5,659 nt of DNA from Chitinophagaceae bacterium (GTDB taxonomy: Bacteria > Bacteroidota > Bacteroidia > Chitinophagales > Chitinophagaceae): the NCBI GenBank assembly GCA_008080615.1, contig VIKJ01000085.1, positions 1 to 5,659 on the forward strand. Direction: 5' to 3'. Below, piece after piece: positions 1 to 5,659 of this stretch (position 1 is the stretch's first letter; every line of letters starts with the position of its first letter). Below the pieces are notes generated by a model that did not search any database, was not told the DNA's origin, and saw nothing but the letters and a program-made list of their open reading frames with translations. The translations under genes were made by a program, and so were the position numbers.

Positions 1-965
1 ATGTACTTGCCGGAGCTAATGGCTTGGGTGATAAAAACTATGCTGCAGGATTAATTGCCTATGCCAGTATTTATAAAGCTTTGGCAATAGGAAACCTTGC
101 AATGTTCTTTGAACAAATTCCAGCTGCACCTGGTACAACTTCAACTCCTGCCACTTTTCAAACCCGGAATGATGGTTTTAAAAGAGTAGTTACGGTTTTA
201 AACAGTGCTAAAACTGCATTAGGTGCCAATGCCCCAAATGCTGCATTTTTTGCGAATGTTCCAACTTCTGTTGATCTTGCTTTTTTAACTAATACCATCA
301 ATGCCTTAATTGCTCGATACAGCCTGTTTGCAGGGGACTATGCAAGTGCAATTACAGCAGCTAATTTGGTACCACTTTCTTATGGTGGATCAGTAATGGC
401 TTTTGATGCGGTGGCTACCAATCCAATTTTCACTACAGTAACAGCTACCAATAACGTGTATCAAATTCTAGATTCTACTTTAGGCTTACCTACTGCATTA
501 GCTCCCGATTTAGCCGATCAGCGTATTGGTTTTTATACAAGTATCAATGCAACAGTGAATCCAAGATTTCGTATTAAAGGTTTCTTTAGCACTACTACCC
601 AGTCTATTCCTATTTACTTACCAGATGAAATGCGTTTAATTAAGGCAGAGTGCTTCGTAAGACAAGCAACACCTAATTTAACAGCTGCAGTAACTGAAAT
701 TGACGCGGTACGCACACAGTTGCCATCTGCAGATCCATTGGGTGTAGGAGCTGGATTAACTGCTTATAGCGGAACGGTAAGTGCCCCTGCATTACTAGAT
801 GAAATTTATCGCCAACGTTGTATTGAATTATGCATGAGTGGAATGCGCTTAGAAGATAATAGAAGATTTAATCGACCTGCATCAGAAAGGAAAAGAACAT
901 TCTTCCCTTATCCTTCAAGAGAAAGAGATAATAATACCAATACACCTGCAGATCCTGCTGGTTAA
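1..965 (+). CDS. SusD/RagB family outer-membrane nutrient-binding lipoprotein, C-terminal part (5' end outside window)
   Basis: The frame is open to the left edge (first full codon at 3), so the gene starts outside the window. About 320 residues are visible; SusD-like proteins are usually 450-600, so the signal peptide, lipobox and first helices are missing. The visible start resembles the TPR-like helix that ends in a 'GD(I/V)P' type motif, here YKALAIGNLAMFFEQIP. The C-terminal part is the most diagnostic: LPDEMRLIKAECFVRQ (about 610-666), then a helix with EIDAVRTQ, then LLDEIYRQRCIELCMSGMR with a following LEDNRRF, and a closing FPYPSRERDNN. These match the family pattern 'E..L..AE', 'in.vR', 'I..eR..EL..eG.R..D.rR', 'P.P..E...N'. 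Known family role: a surface lipoprotein that caps a SusC-type TonB-dependent transporter and captures glycans or peptides. The substrate cannot be read from the sequence. No enzyme gene follows on this strand; a terminator does. Confidence 0.88.
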   Translation, partial: VLAGANGLGDKNYAAGLIAYASIYKALAIGNLAMFFEQIPAAPGTTSTPATFQTRNDGFKRVVTVLNSAKTALGANAPNAAFFANVPTSVDLAFLTNTINALIARYSLFAGDYASAITAANLVPLSYGGSVMAFDAVATNPIFTTVTATNNVYQILDSTLGLPTALAPDLADQRIGFYTSINATVNPRFRIKGFFSTTTQSIPIYLPDEMRLIKAECFVRQATPNLTAAVTEIDAVRTQLPSADPLGVGAGLTAYSGTVSAPALLDEIYRQRCIELCMSGMRLEDNRRFNRPASERKRTFFPYPSRERDNNTNTPADPAG

Positions 966-1009
966 TTGTATTGAACTGTTCTTAAATAAATTGAAGATTT
1001 GAATGATAG

Positions 1010-1040
1010 TCCCGGTTACCAAAAGTAGCCGGGATTTTTT
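1010..1040 (+). terminator. Intrinsic terminator of the SusD-like gene
   Basis: A 10-bp stem pairs TCCCGGTTAC (1010-1019) with GTAGCCGGGA (1025-1034), with one G-U wobble and a five-base CAAAA loop. Six T residues follow directly (1035-1040). It sits 44 bases after the SusD-like stop. On the minus strand the hairpin begins four bases after the stop of the SRPBCC gene, but no T-run follows there, so it should work mainly for rightward transcription. It may still act as a 3' stabilising hairpin for the leftward operon. Confidence 0.88.
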
Positions 1041-1533
1041 ATTGAGGCTGCTCTGCAAGCAGTTTTAAGTTTTGAAGATTTTTTTCTATCATGGTTCCAA
1101 TGATTTTATCATTCATCATAGAACTAAATTTTTCCCAAGGGTACCATCTTACTTGCTGTATAAATTGCCATTGAACTACCGTAACTTTTTGCGCACTATC
1201 GGTTATTAAACGAATGGTACTTTCCTGTTTAGGAGATTGCTCATTTACCCAACTAGTTACAACAGTAGAATCGGTTATTGCAATTACACTAACCATCGTA
1301 TTCCCCAGCTTGGCTGATTTTTTGTTGTACACTTTTACTGTTGCATTATTCATCCCATCTACCCATAAATTCCATTTATTTAAATCGGCTACCAATTCAA
1401 AAACGGGTGATTTAAACGATTTAATATCTACTGCCCTAGATACTACAACTGTAGATGGAAATAGGAAACCAATTGCAGTAGCTATCATCATCAACACCAA
1501 CAAACTAATTAACCCCAATTTAATCACACGCAT
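1039..1533 (-). CDS. Membrane-anchored SRPBCC / polyketide-cyclase-like protein
   Basis: This 164-residue protein has one N-terminal hydrophobic segment (about 5-24) after a short basic start (MRVIK), so it is probably an anchored, envelope-facing domain or carries an uncleaved signal. The rest fits the START-like SRPBCC fold seen in 'polyketide cyclase' annotated proteins. After the anchor comes the strand FPSTVVVSRAVDI, then a helix and the loop ELVADLNKWNLWVDG (46-60), where the family usually has 'v.D...W..W'. Next are beta strands around 78-125 (LGNTMVSVIAI, VTVVQWQFI), and the long C-terminal helix with MIEKNLQNLKLLAE (148-161). The fold binds hydrophobic ligands in many families; no ligand or catalytic residue can be assigned here. 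Its ATG (1531-1533) abuts the permease stop with no gap (TAAATG), so it is probably translated by coupling and is the last gene of the sppA unit. A GGGAA just upstream lies within the permease's last codons. Confidence 0.75.
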   Translation of the reverse strand: MRVIKLGLISLLVLMMIATAIGFLFPSTVVVSRAVDIKSFKSPVFELVADLNKWNLWVDGMNNATVKVYNKKSAKLGNTMVSVIAITDSTVVTSWVNEQSPKQESTIRLITDSAQKVTVVQWQFIQQVRWYPWEKFSSMMNDKIIGTMIEKNLQNLKLLAEQPQ

Positions 1534-2643
1534 TTATTCCCATTTAAATGTTTTAAAAGCAATTGCATAAACAATTACAATCCATATTCCCAATATGCCC
1601 AGCTCCTTGCCAGAATCTAATAATCCAGCACCTTCAAAAGCTATATTGCGCATAGCATTATTAAAATGCGTAAGTGGTAATACTCTACAGATAGGTTGTA
1701 GCCAACTAGGAAATGCATCTATTGAAAAAAAAGTACCTGCCAACAAAAACTGAGGCAAAGTAATCAAGTTGGCAAATGGTGGAATGGTACTTTCAGATTT
1801 TGCAACACTACTTACAATGAATCCGAATCCCATAAACAATACTAATGCTATAAAGCTTAAGATCATGATATTTAAAAAGGTCACCATTCCATTTACCAAA
1901 GTAAAATGAAAAGCAAAATGCCCAACCCCAATAATTACAATAGCAGTTAGCATTTGAAATATTACCCTACTAATTGCTTCCCCTAATACAATATAAGACC
2001 TTTTAATAGGGGTAGCATAAAATCGTTTAAGTACCAATTGTTGACGCAAATTGAAAAATAAAAAAGCTACACCAAATACACCAGCACTCAATAAAGAAAA
2101 GCCTAATTGACCAGGTAAAATAAAATCAATTGTACGATACACCCTTCCCGGTATCTGTTGAATATCTTTATTTATTGTAGCAATAGATGGTGTACCTGGA
2201 TAATTTTTTTGATTGATCCCTGCTATTACTGCATTCAGAATAGATTGCAATACTTGAATGTTTTGCGGATTAACAGCTTCAGAACTTGTAAGCTTAATTG
2301 TATAAGGAGGATTAGACGAAATTGATTTTTGTATATCAATTAATGCAGTAATTCTACCCTTTTCTAAATCTACCCTAATTGCTTCGGGAGATTTATCTAC
2401 AATTTTAAATCCTGCTACATTCTTTAAAACAGCATATATAGGATTAGCAGTATCCGCATTTTTAGTGAACGCAACACTCACAGCCACTCTTCCCCCATTT
2501 CCTATAAATCCAAATATCAAAATAAAAATCAATGGAAAAGCAATGCTAAAAACAACTGCAGAAGGACTTCTAAATATAGCACGAAGACTCCCTTTAGTAA
2601 TGGCAGCCATTGCGCTTAGCTGACTGTATTTTTTTTGCAACAT
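1534..2643 (-). CDS. ABC-2 type transporter permease
   Basis: This 369-residue integral membrane protein has the layout of the ABC-2 permease family: a cytoplasmic N-terminal helix (RAIFRSPSAV), TM1 at about 29-49, a large non-cytoplasmic domain (about 50-172), then TM2 (174-197), TM3 (222-246), TM4 (254-281), TM5 (288-307) and TM6 (347-365). Family hallmarks visible are the cytoplasmic KRFYATPIKRSYIVLGE (206-222), matching 'kR...tPi.....lGk', and the segment LAGTFFSIDAFPSWLQ with a following RVLPLTHFNNAMR (301-332), matching 'l.G.f.p...lP.wl......P.......alR'. Such permeases export drugs, lipids, polysaccharides or ions when paired with a separate ATPase. No Walker A or ABC signature occurs in this protein, and no ATPase gene is next to it, so the partner and substrate are unknown. 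The ATG at 2641-2643 is 18 bp after the sppA stop, with no clear Shine-Dalgarno; Met12 is a possible alternative start. Confidence 0.88.
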   Translation of the reverse strand: MLQKKYSQLSAMAAITKGSLRAIFRSPSAVVFSIAFPLIFILIFGFIGNGGRVAVSVAFTKNADTANPIYAVLKNVAGFKIVDKSPEAIRVDLEKGRITALIDIQKSISSNPPYTIKLTSSEAVNPQNIQVLQSILNAVIAGINQKNYPGTPSIATINKDIQQIPGRVYRTIDFILPGQLGFSLLSAGVFGVAFLFFNLRQQLVLKRFYATPIKRSYIVLGEAISRVIFQMLTAIVIIGVGHFAFHFTLVNGMVTFLNIMILSFIALVLFMGFGFIVSSVAKSESTIPPFANLITLPQFLLAGTFFSIDAFPSWLQPICRVLPLTHFNNAMRNIAFEGAGLLDSGKELGILGIWIVIVYAIAFKTFKWE

Positions 2644-2661
2644 TAGTTAGATATTTAGCAA

Positions 2662-4422
2662 TTAATGAACAGTAACTAAAAAAGGCATCTTTGCCTGAGG
2701 CACCCCTTGCATTGTTTTAATCTGTTTTAATTCTTTTAAGAGAACCGCTTCTTCTACTCCTATTTGATTAGCAATTAGTTTTTCACTAATTGATTTTTTA
2801 TAGCCGTTCATAAGCTGTTCAAGAAAGGATTTTTTCTCTGGATATTCGCGAATTTTATATTCCTTGTTGTTGATTTTTGCCATTCTTGCTGCACAATCAA
2901 TTGCGTTTTGAATGCCCCCAATATGATCAACCAATCCATTTGACTTAGCATAAGTACCCGTCCATACCCTTCCCTGTGCTAAGCTATCTACATAATCCAT
3001 CGACAATAGTCTACCATCAGAAACCCTAGTTTTAAAAGTATAGTAAATAGAATCCACAGAAGCTTGCATAAATCTTTTCTCTTGATCAGATAAAGGCTTA
3101 TCAATGCCTCCCATATCGGCAAATGGAGCCGTTTTAACTCCATCAAAAGTAATCCCTAATTTATTTTTAAAGAACGATTGCATATTAGGAACAATACTAA
3201 AAACACCAATGGAACCAGTAATGGTACCTTCATTGGCAAAAACAGAATCAGCATTACATGCAATATAATAACCACCAGAAGCAGCAACATCACCCATACT
3301 TACTACTACTGGTTTTTCTTTTTTTAATAAAGCAATCTCTCTCCAAATTACTTCACTTGCCAACGCACTTCCTCCAGGAGAATTCACCCTAAATACTACT
3401 GCTTTAATGTCTTTGTCTAAACGAACTTTTCGCAACACATTTTTAAAATTATCGCTACCTACTTGTTCATTATCTCCGTCACCAGAAACAATATCACCAC
3501 TTGCAAAAACAATGGCAATTCTACTTCCACTCGTTTTTTTATAATCTACAGATGCTTTGTAGTCTCCTAATGACACAAAGTTGATTGACTCTCTTTCTCC
3601 TTGCTTTAATTTCTTCAGCAGTATCAATTTTATTTCATCATCATATTTTAAACCATCCACTAATCCGTGTTTTTTTGCATCATAAGCCGTTTGAATTGCT
3701 CCTGTAACTGCCAGATTTCTTAATTCTGTTGTGTCTTTTTTTCTAGCCGTTGCAGTAGCACGCAAAAATTGAGTGTAGAGTTCCCCTAACCAAACCCCTG
3801 TTTGCAATTTATTGGCATCGGTCATTTTGGTTTCCCGTAAAGGCTCGGTAGCACTTTTAAATTTGCCAGCATAAAAAATTTGGGGCTGTATCTCTAATTT
3901 ATCTAACATTCCCTTTAAAAAAAATAAAGTGGATGAATACCCTGCCCATTCTAGACCACCCTGTGGATTACAGTAAATTTGATCTGCCGCACTACCAATA
4001 TAATATCCCTTTTGAGAAATCACTTCGCCATGGGCAATTACAAATTTGCCGCTCTTTTTAAAATCGAGTATACTCTTTCTAAGCTCTTCGCTAGAAGCAA
4101 ACCCATTGGCATTATCTGCACATTGAATATAAATGCCTTTTACAGCAGAATCTTGCTTTGCATGATCAATTAATAAAATGGTTTCATATAAAGATGGTAA
4201 TTCATCTTGTGCATCATCTAAAAGCTCAGCTATTGGATTATCAATTTGTTGTTCCTTAAAAGGTTTGGATAAATTAAGTACCAATACCGCTTTTGAGCCA
4301 ACACTAGGCTTTTCTGAAGAAGCCGCACTAGAAATAATGCCAATAACTAAAAAAATGCCAATTACACTGAATAAAATCAGTGCTAAAAGGGTTGCAAACA
4401 CTATTTTAAAAAATTGCCTCAT
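2662..4422 (-). CDS. sppA: Signal peptide peptidase SppA, 67K type (family S49)
   Basis: This 586-residue protein is close in size to the E. coli 67K-type SppA. It is a membrane-anchored protease that degrades cleaved signal peptides and other membrane-associated peptides. Residues about 5-30 form the single N-terminal membrane anchor. It has the tandem S49 layout: an N-terminal domain (about 45-265) with AGKFKSATEP, where Lys189 aligns with the catalytic lysine of the E. coli YKSAVEP motif, and a C-terminal domain (about 300-520) with FRVNSPGGSALASEV (344-358) and DVAASGGYYIA (378-388), where Ser382 is the expected nucleophile. The substrate-path motif TGSIGVF (402-408) and GRVWTG (484-489) are also present. 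Both dyad residues are intact, so it should be active. It heads a leftward unit with the permease and SRPBCC genes. The start is supported by the anchor immediately following it and by a promoter candidate about 25-55 bases upstream. A weak A-rich leader replaces a Shine-Dalgarno. Confidence 0.95.
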   Translation of the reverse strand: MRQFFKIVFATLLALILFSVIGIFLVIGIISSAASSEKPSVGSKAVLVLNLSKPFKEQQIDNPIAELLDDAQDELPSLYETILLIDHAKQDSAVKGIYIQCADNANGFASSEELRKSILDFKKSGKFVIAHGEVISQKGYYIGSAADQIYCNPQGGLEWAGYSSTLFFLKGMLDKLEIQPQIFYAGKFKSATEPLRETKMTDANKLQTGVWLGELYTQFLRATATARKKDTTELRNLAVTGAIQTAYDAKKHGLVDGLKYDDEIKLILLKKLKQGERESINFVSLGDYKASVDYKKTSGSRIAIVFASGDIVSGDGDNEQVGSDNFKNVLRKVRLDKDIKAVVFRVNSPGGSALASEVIWREIALLKKEKPVVVSMGDVAASGGYYIACNADSVFANEGTITGSIGVFSIVPNMQSFFKNKLGITFDGVKTAPFADMGGIDKPLSDQEKRFMQASVDSIYYTFKTRVSDGRLLSMDYVDSLAQGRVWTGTYAKSNGLVDHIGGIQNAIDCAARMAKINNKEYKIREYPEKKSFLEQLMNGYKKSISEKLIANQIGVEEAVLLKELKQIKTMQGVPQAKMPFLVTVH

Positions 4423-4448
4423 GATTCTTTATTAATTCGATTATTATT

Positions 4449-4479
4449 TAAAGATATTTGAACCTCATCACATCACCAA
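4449..4479 (-). promoter_or_regulatory. Candidate Bacteroidota-type promoter for sppA and its operon
   Basis: On the minus strand, TTG (complement of 4477-4479) is followed after 20 bases by TATCTTTA (complement of 4449-4456). This matches the Bacteroidota sigma-A consensus, TTG near -33 and TAnnTTTG near -7, with only the last G replaced by A. A start about seven bases further on (near 4442) gives a leader of about 20 bases before the sppA ATG. The spacing and position both fit, but short AT-rich motifs do occur by chance. Confidence 0.5.
4453..4460 (+). promoter_or_regulatory. Candidate -7 element for the folK operon
   Basis: GATATTTG matches TAnnTTTG except for its first base and lies 22 bases before the folK ATG, which would leave a leader of about 15 bases. 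No good TTG is visible at the expected distance upstream, so the call is weak. It overlaps the opposite-strand -7 element of the sppA promoter by four bases. folK needs some promoter in this 60-bp spacer, because the gene to its left runs the other way. Confidence 0.3.
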
Positions 4480-4482
4480 TTT

Positions 4483-4968
4483 ATGCATATAGCTTATTTA
4501 CTCATCGGCAGTAATTTGGGTGAGCGACACAGTTTTATTGCTCAAGCCAATGGTTTTATTCAACAAAGATGCGGTAAAATAGTTGGGCAATCAGCTTTAT
4601 ACGAAACGGCTCCTTGGGGATTAATTACACAGCCCGCTTATCTTAATCAGGCAATTGCTGTGGAAACAGGGCTTGAGCCTCAACAGTTGATGCAGGTACT
4701 ACTTTCTATAGAAAACGAAATGGGAAGAACCAGAACCATTCAATATGGCCCCAGAACAATCGACTTAGACATTTTACTTATCAATCAGCTTGTTTTAGAT
4801 ACTCCCATTTTAAAGTTACCCCACCCTGCTTTGTCTGAAAGAAGATTTGCGCTGATTCCTTTGGCAGAAATTGCGCCTGATTTAATGCACCCCATCTTTA
4901 ATAAAACAGCACTGGAATTATTAACCCTTTGCCAAGATCAGTCGGATGTGCAAAAAAAAATAGATTAA
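4483..4968 (+). CDS. folK: 2-amino-4-hydroxy-6-hydroxymethyldihydropteridine diphosphokinase (HPPK)
   Basis: HPPK transfers pyrophosphate from ATP to 6-hydroxymethyl-7,8-dihydropterin, the step before dihydropteroate synthase in folate synthesis, in the cytoplasm. The protein is 161 residues, normal for a single-domain HPPK. Visible hallmarks are LIGSNLGER (7-15) at the start, ETAPWG (41-46) and YLNQAI (53-58) in the pterin-binding region, MGRTR (80-84), and the signature GPRTIDLDI (89-97), in which Asp94 and Asp96 are the two Mg-binding aspartates and Arg91 is the conserved arginine. PHP (113-115) and RRFALIPLAEIAP (120-132) follow. The ATG at 4483 opens directly on the first beta strand; there is no Shine-Dalgarno. 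It diverges from sppA and precedes a deoxynucleoside kinase after 44 bp, probably in one transcript. Near its 3' end codons 157-160 contain a run of nine A, discussed under findings. Confidence 0.96.
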   Translation: MHIAYLLIGSNLGERHSFIAQANGFIQQRCGKIVGQSALYETAPWGLITQPAYLNQAIAVETGLEPQQLMQVLLSIENEMGRTRTIQYGPRTIDLDILLINQLVLDTPILKLPHPALSERRFALIPLAEIAPDLMHPIFNKTALELLTLCQDQSDVQKKID

Positions 4969-5012
4969 GCTGTGTTGCTACGGCTAATTTTGAACGTGAG
5001 GCTTTAAAAATT

Positions 5013-5645
5013 ATGAAGTATAACTTTATTACAATTGAAGGGAATATAGGTGCTGGTAAAACCACATTGGCCAATTTGTTGGCTGAAAAGCTAAATGCAC
5101 GACTTATTTTAGAAGAATTTGCAGAAAATCCCTTTTTGTCTAAATTTTATCAAAGCCCGGCACATTATGCATTTCCTGTAGAGCTTTTTTTTATGGCAGA
5201 GCGATACAAACAATTGAAAGATATGGTTCATACCAAAGAGCTCTTTCAAACTGTAACTGTATCAGATTATTTATTTACCAAATGCTTGCTTTTTGCAAAA
5301 GTAAATTTACCCGAAGAAGAGTTCAGACTCTATCAGAAACTATTTGATATTATTCACCAGCAACTGGTATTCCCCGATCTGCTTATTTATTTACATGCAC
5401 CCGTAAATAAATTACAGCAAAATATTAAAAAAAGGAATCGAGCATTTGAGCAATCCATTTCAGACGAATACTTGTTTAACATTCAAGAAACATATACCAA
5501 TTATATTAAACAGCATAATATCAAAACACTGTTTATTGATGCAAGTAATGCCGATTTTTCTGAGAATGAAGCGCATGTGAACATTATATTAGATGCATTA
5601 AACAAAGAATATGAGGATGGTCAGCATTATTTCACCCTTCCTTAA
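5013..5645 (+). CDS. Deoxynucleoside kinase (dCK/dGK family)
   Basis: This cytosolic salvage enzyme phosphorylates a deoxynucleoside to its 5'-monophosphate using a nucleoside triphosphate. It is 210 residues, usual for bacterial members. The Walker A motif GNIGAGKTT is at 10-18. ILEEFAENPFL (32-42) holds the family glutamate (about Glu35) that faces the substrate sugar. ELFFMAERYKQL (57-68) matches the substrate-site helix. VSDYLFTK (83-90) lies where many relatives have a 'DR' pair, and here Tyr replaces the Arg. KKRNRAFEQSI (139-149) is the arginine-rich LID, followed by EYLFNIQETY. The base preference (dA, dG or dC) cannot be told. I chose ATG 5013 because it puts the P-loop at residue 10, as is normal; the frame is open further upstream to 4929 but that would overlap folK and adds no recognisable domain. 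A GTGAGG at 4996-5001 is 11 bases before the ATG, a distant but possible ribosome site. Confidence 0.92.
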   Translation: MKYNFITIEGNIGAGKTTLANLLAEKLNARLILEEFAENPFLSKFYQSPAHYAFPVELFFMAERYKQLKDMVHTKELFQTVTVSDYLFTKCLLFAKVNLPEEEFRLYQKLFDIIHQQLVFPDLLIYLHAPVNKLQQNIKKRNRAFEQSISDEYLFNIQETYTNYIKQHNIKTLFIDASNADFSENEAHVNIILDALNKEYEDGQHYFTLP

Positions 5646-5659
5646 TGAGCAACTACCTT
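5645..5659 (+). CDS. Probable start of the next gene in the folK operon (first five codons only)
   Basis: An ATG at 5645-5647 shares its A with the last base of the kinase stop (TAATG) and reads MSNYL to the window edge. One-base overlaps of this kind are typical of translationally coupled operon genes. Five codons are far too few to name a product, and the ATG could be chance. Confidence 0.35.

Noticed and set aside
24..26. TTG as the start of the SusD-like gene
   Set aside because: The frame is open to the window edge and the protein lacks the signal peptide and N-terminal half of the family, so the gene simply begins outside the window.
1214..1570. Plus-strand open frame of about 118 codons
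   Set aside because: It lies antisense to the SRPBCC gene and the end of the permease, has no recognisable domain, and mirrors the coding strand's composition.
3979..4435. Two plus-strand open frames of 64 and 85 codons opposite the start of sppA
   Set aside because: They are antisense to the clearly coding N-terminal half of SppA and show no protein-family features. Both would also be read toward the divergent promoter region.
4929..5012. N-terminal extension of the deoxynucleoside kinase from a TTG at 4929
   Set aside because: It would overlap folK by 40 bases and add 28 residues with no family counterpart. ATG 5013 places the Walker A motif at residue 10 as expected. The open frame is kept only as part of the slippage finding.
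1..5659. Mobile element, CRISPR array, tRNA/rRNA, toxin-antitoxin or phage-defence system
   Set aside because: No transposase, terminal inverted repeats, spaced direct repeats, structured RNA gene or defence-type domain was found. The genes are common housekeeping and envelope families packed with little spare sequence.

Overview
The window looks like ordinary chromosomal sequence from a Bacteroidota bacterium, perhaps of the Chitinophagaceae type. The reasons are its AT-rich composition, a SusD/RagB-type protein at the left edge, starts that mostly lack Shine-Dalgarno sequences, and a promoter candidate with the phylum-specific TTG / TAnnTTTG layout. Genes fill nearly all of it, and no gene-free stretch exceeds about 75 bases. 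The family-level placement is inference from protein resemblance, not a database result.

Left (1-1040): the C-terminal part of a SusD/RagB-family outer-membrane nutrient-binding lipoprotein, reading rightward. Its N-terminus, and presumably its SusC/TonB-dependent partner, lie outside the window. A strong intrinsic terminator follows, and its U-tract runs into the stop codon of the convergent gene.

Middle (1039-4422, minus strand): a compact three-gene unit, transcribed in the order sppA (S49 signal peptide peptidase, 67K type), an ABC-2 type permease, and a membrane-anchored SRPBCC/polyketide-cyclase-like protein. The gaps are 18 bp and 0 bp, so co-transcription is likely. All three are membrane or envelope proteins. 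The permease has no ATPase partner in the window.

Right (4483-5659, plus strand): folK (HPPK, folate synthesis), then a deoxynucleoside kinase of the dCK/dGK type, then probably the first five codons of another gene whose ATG shares a base with the kinase stop (TAATG). This operon diverges from sppA across a 60-bp spacer that seems to hold two overlapping promoters. Near the end of folK is a nine-A run in a reading context where a -1 slip would join FolK to the kinase in one open frame.

I see no mobile element, CRISPR array, RNA gene or defence-type system, and nothing that clearly amounts to an undescribed system. The points most worth checking are the folK/kinase slippery junction, the permease without an adjacent ATPase, and the overlapping divergent promoters.
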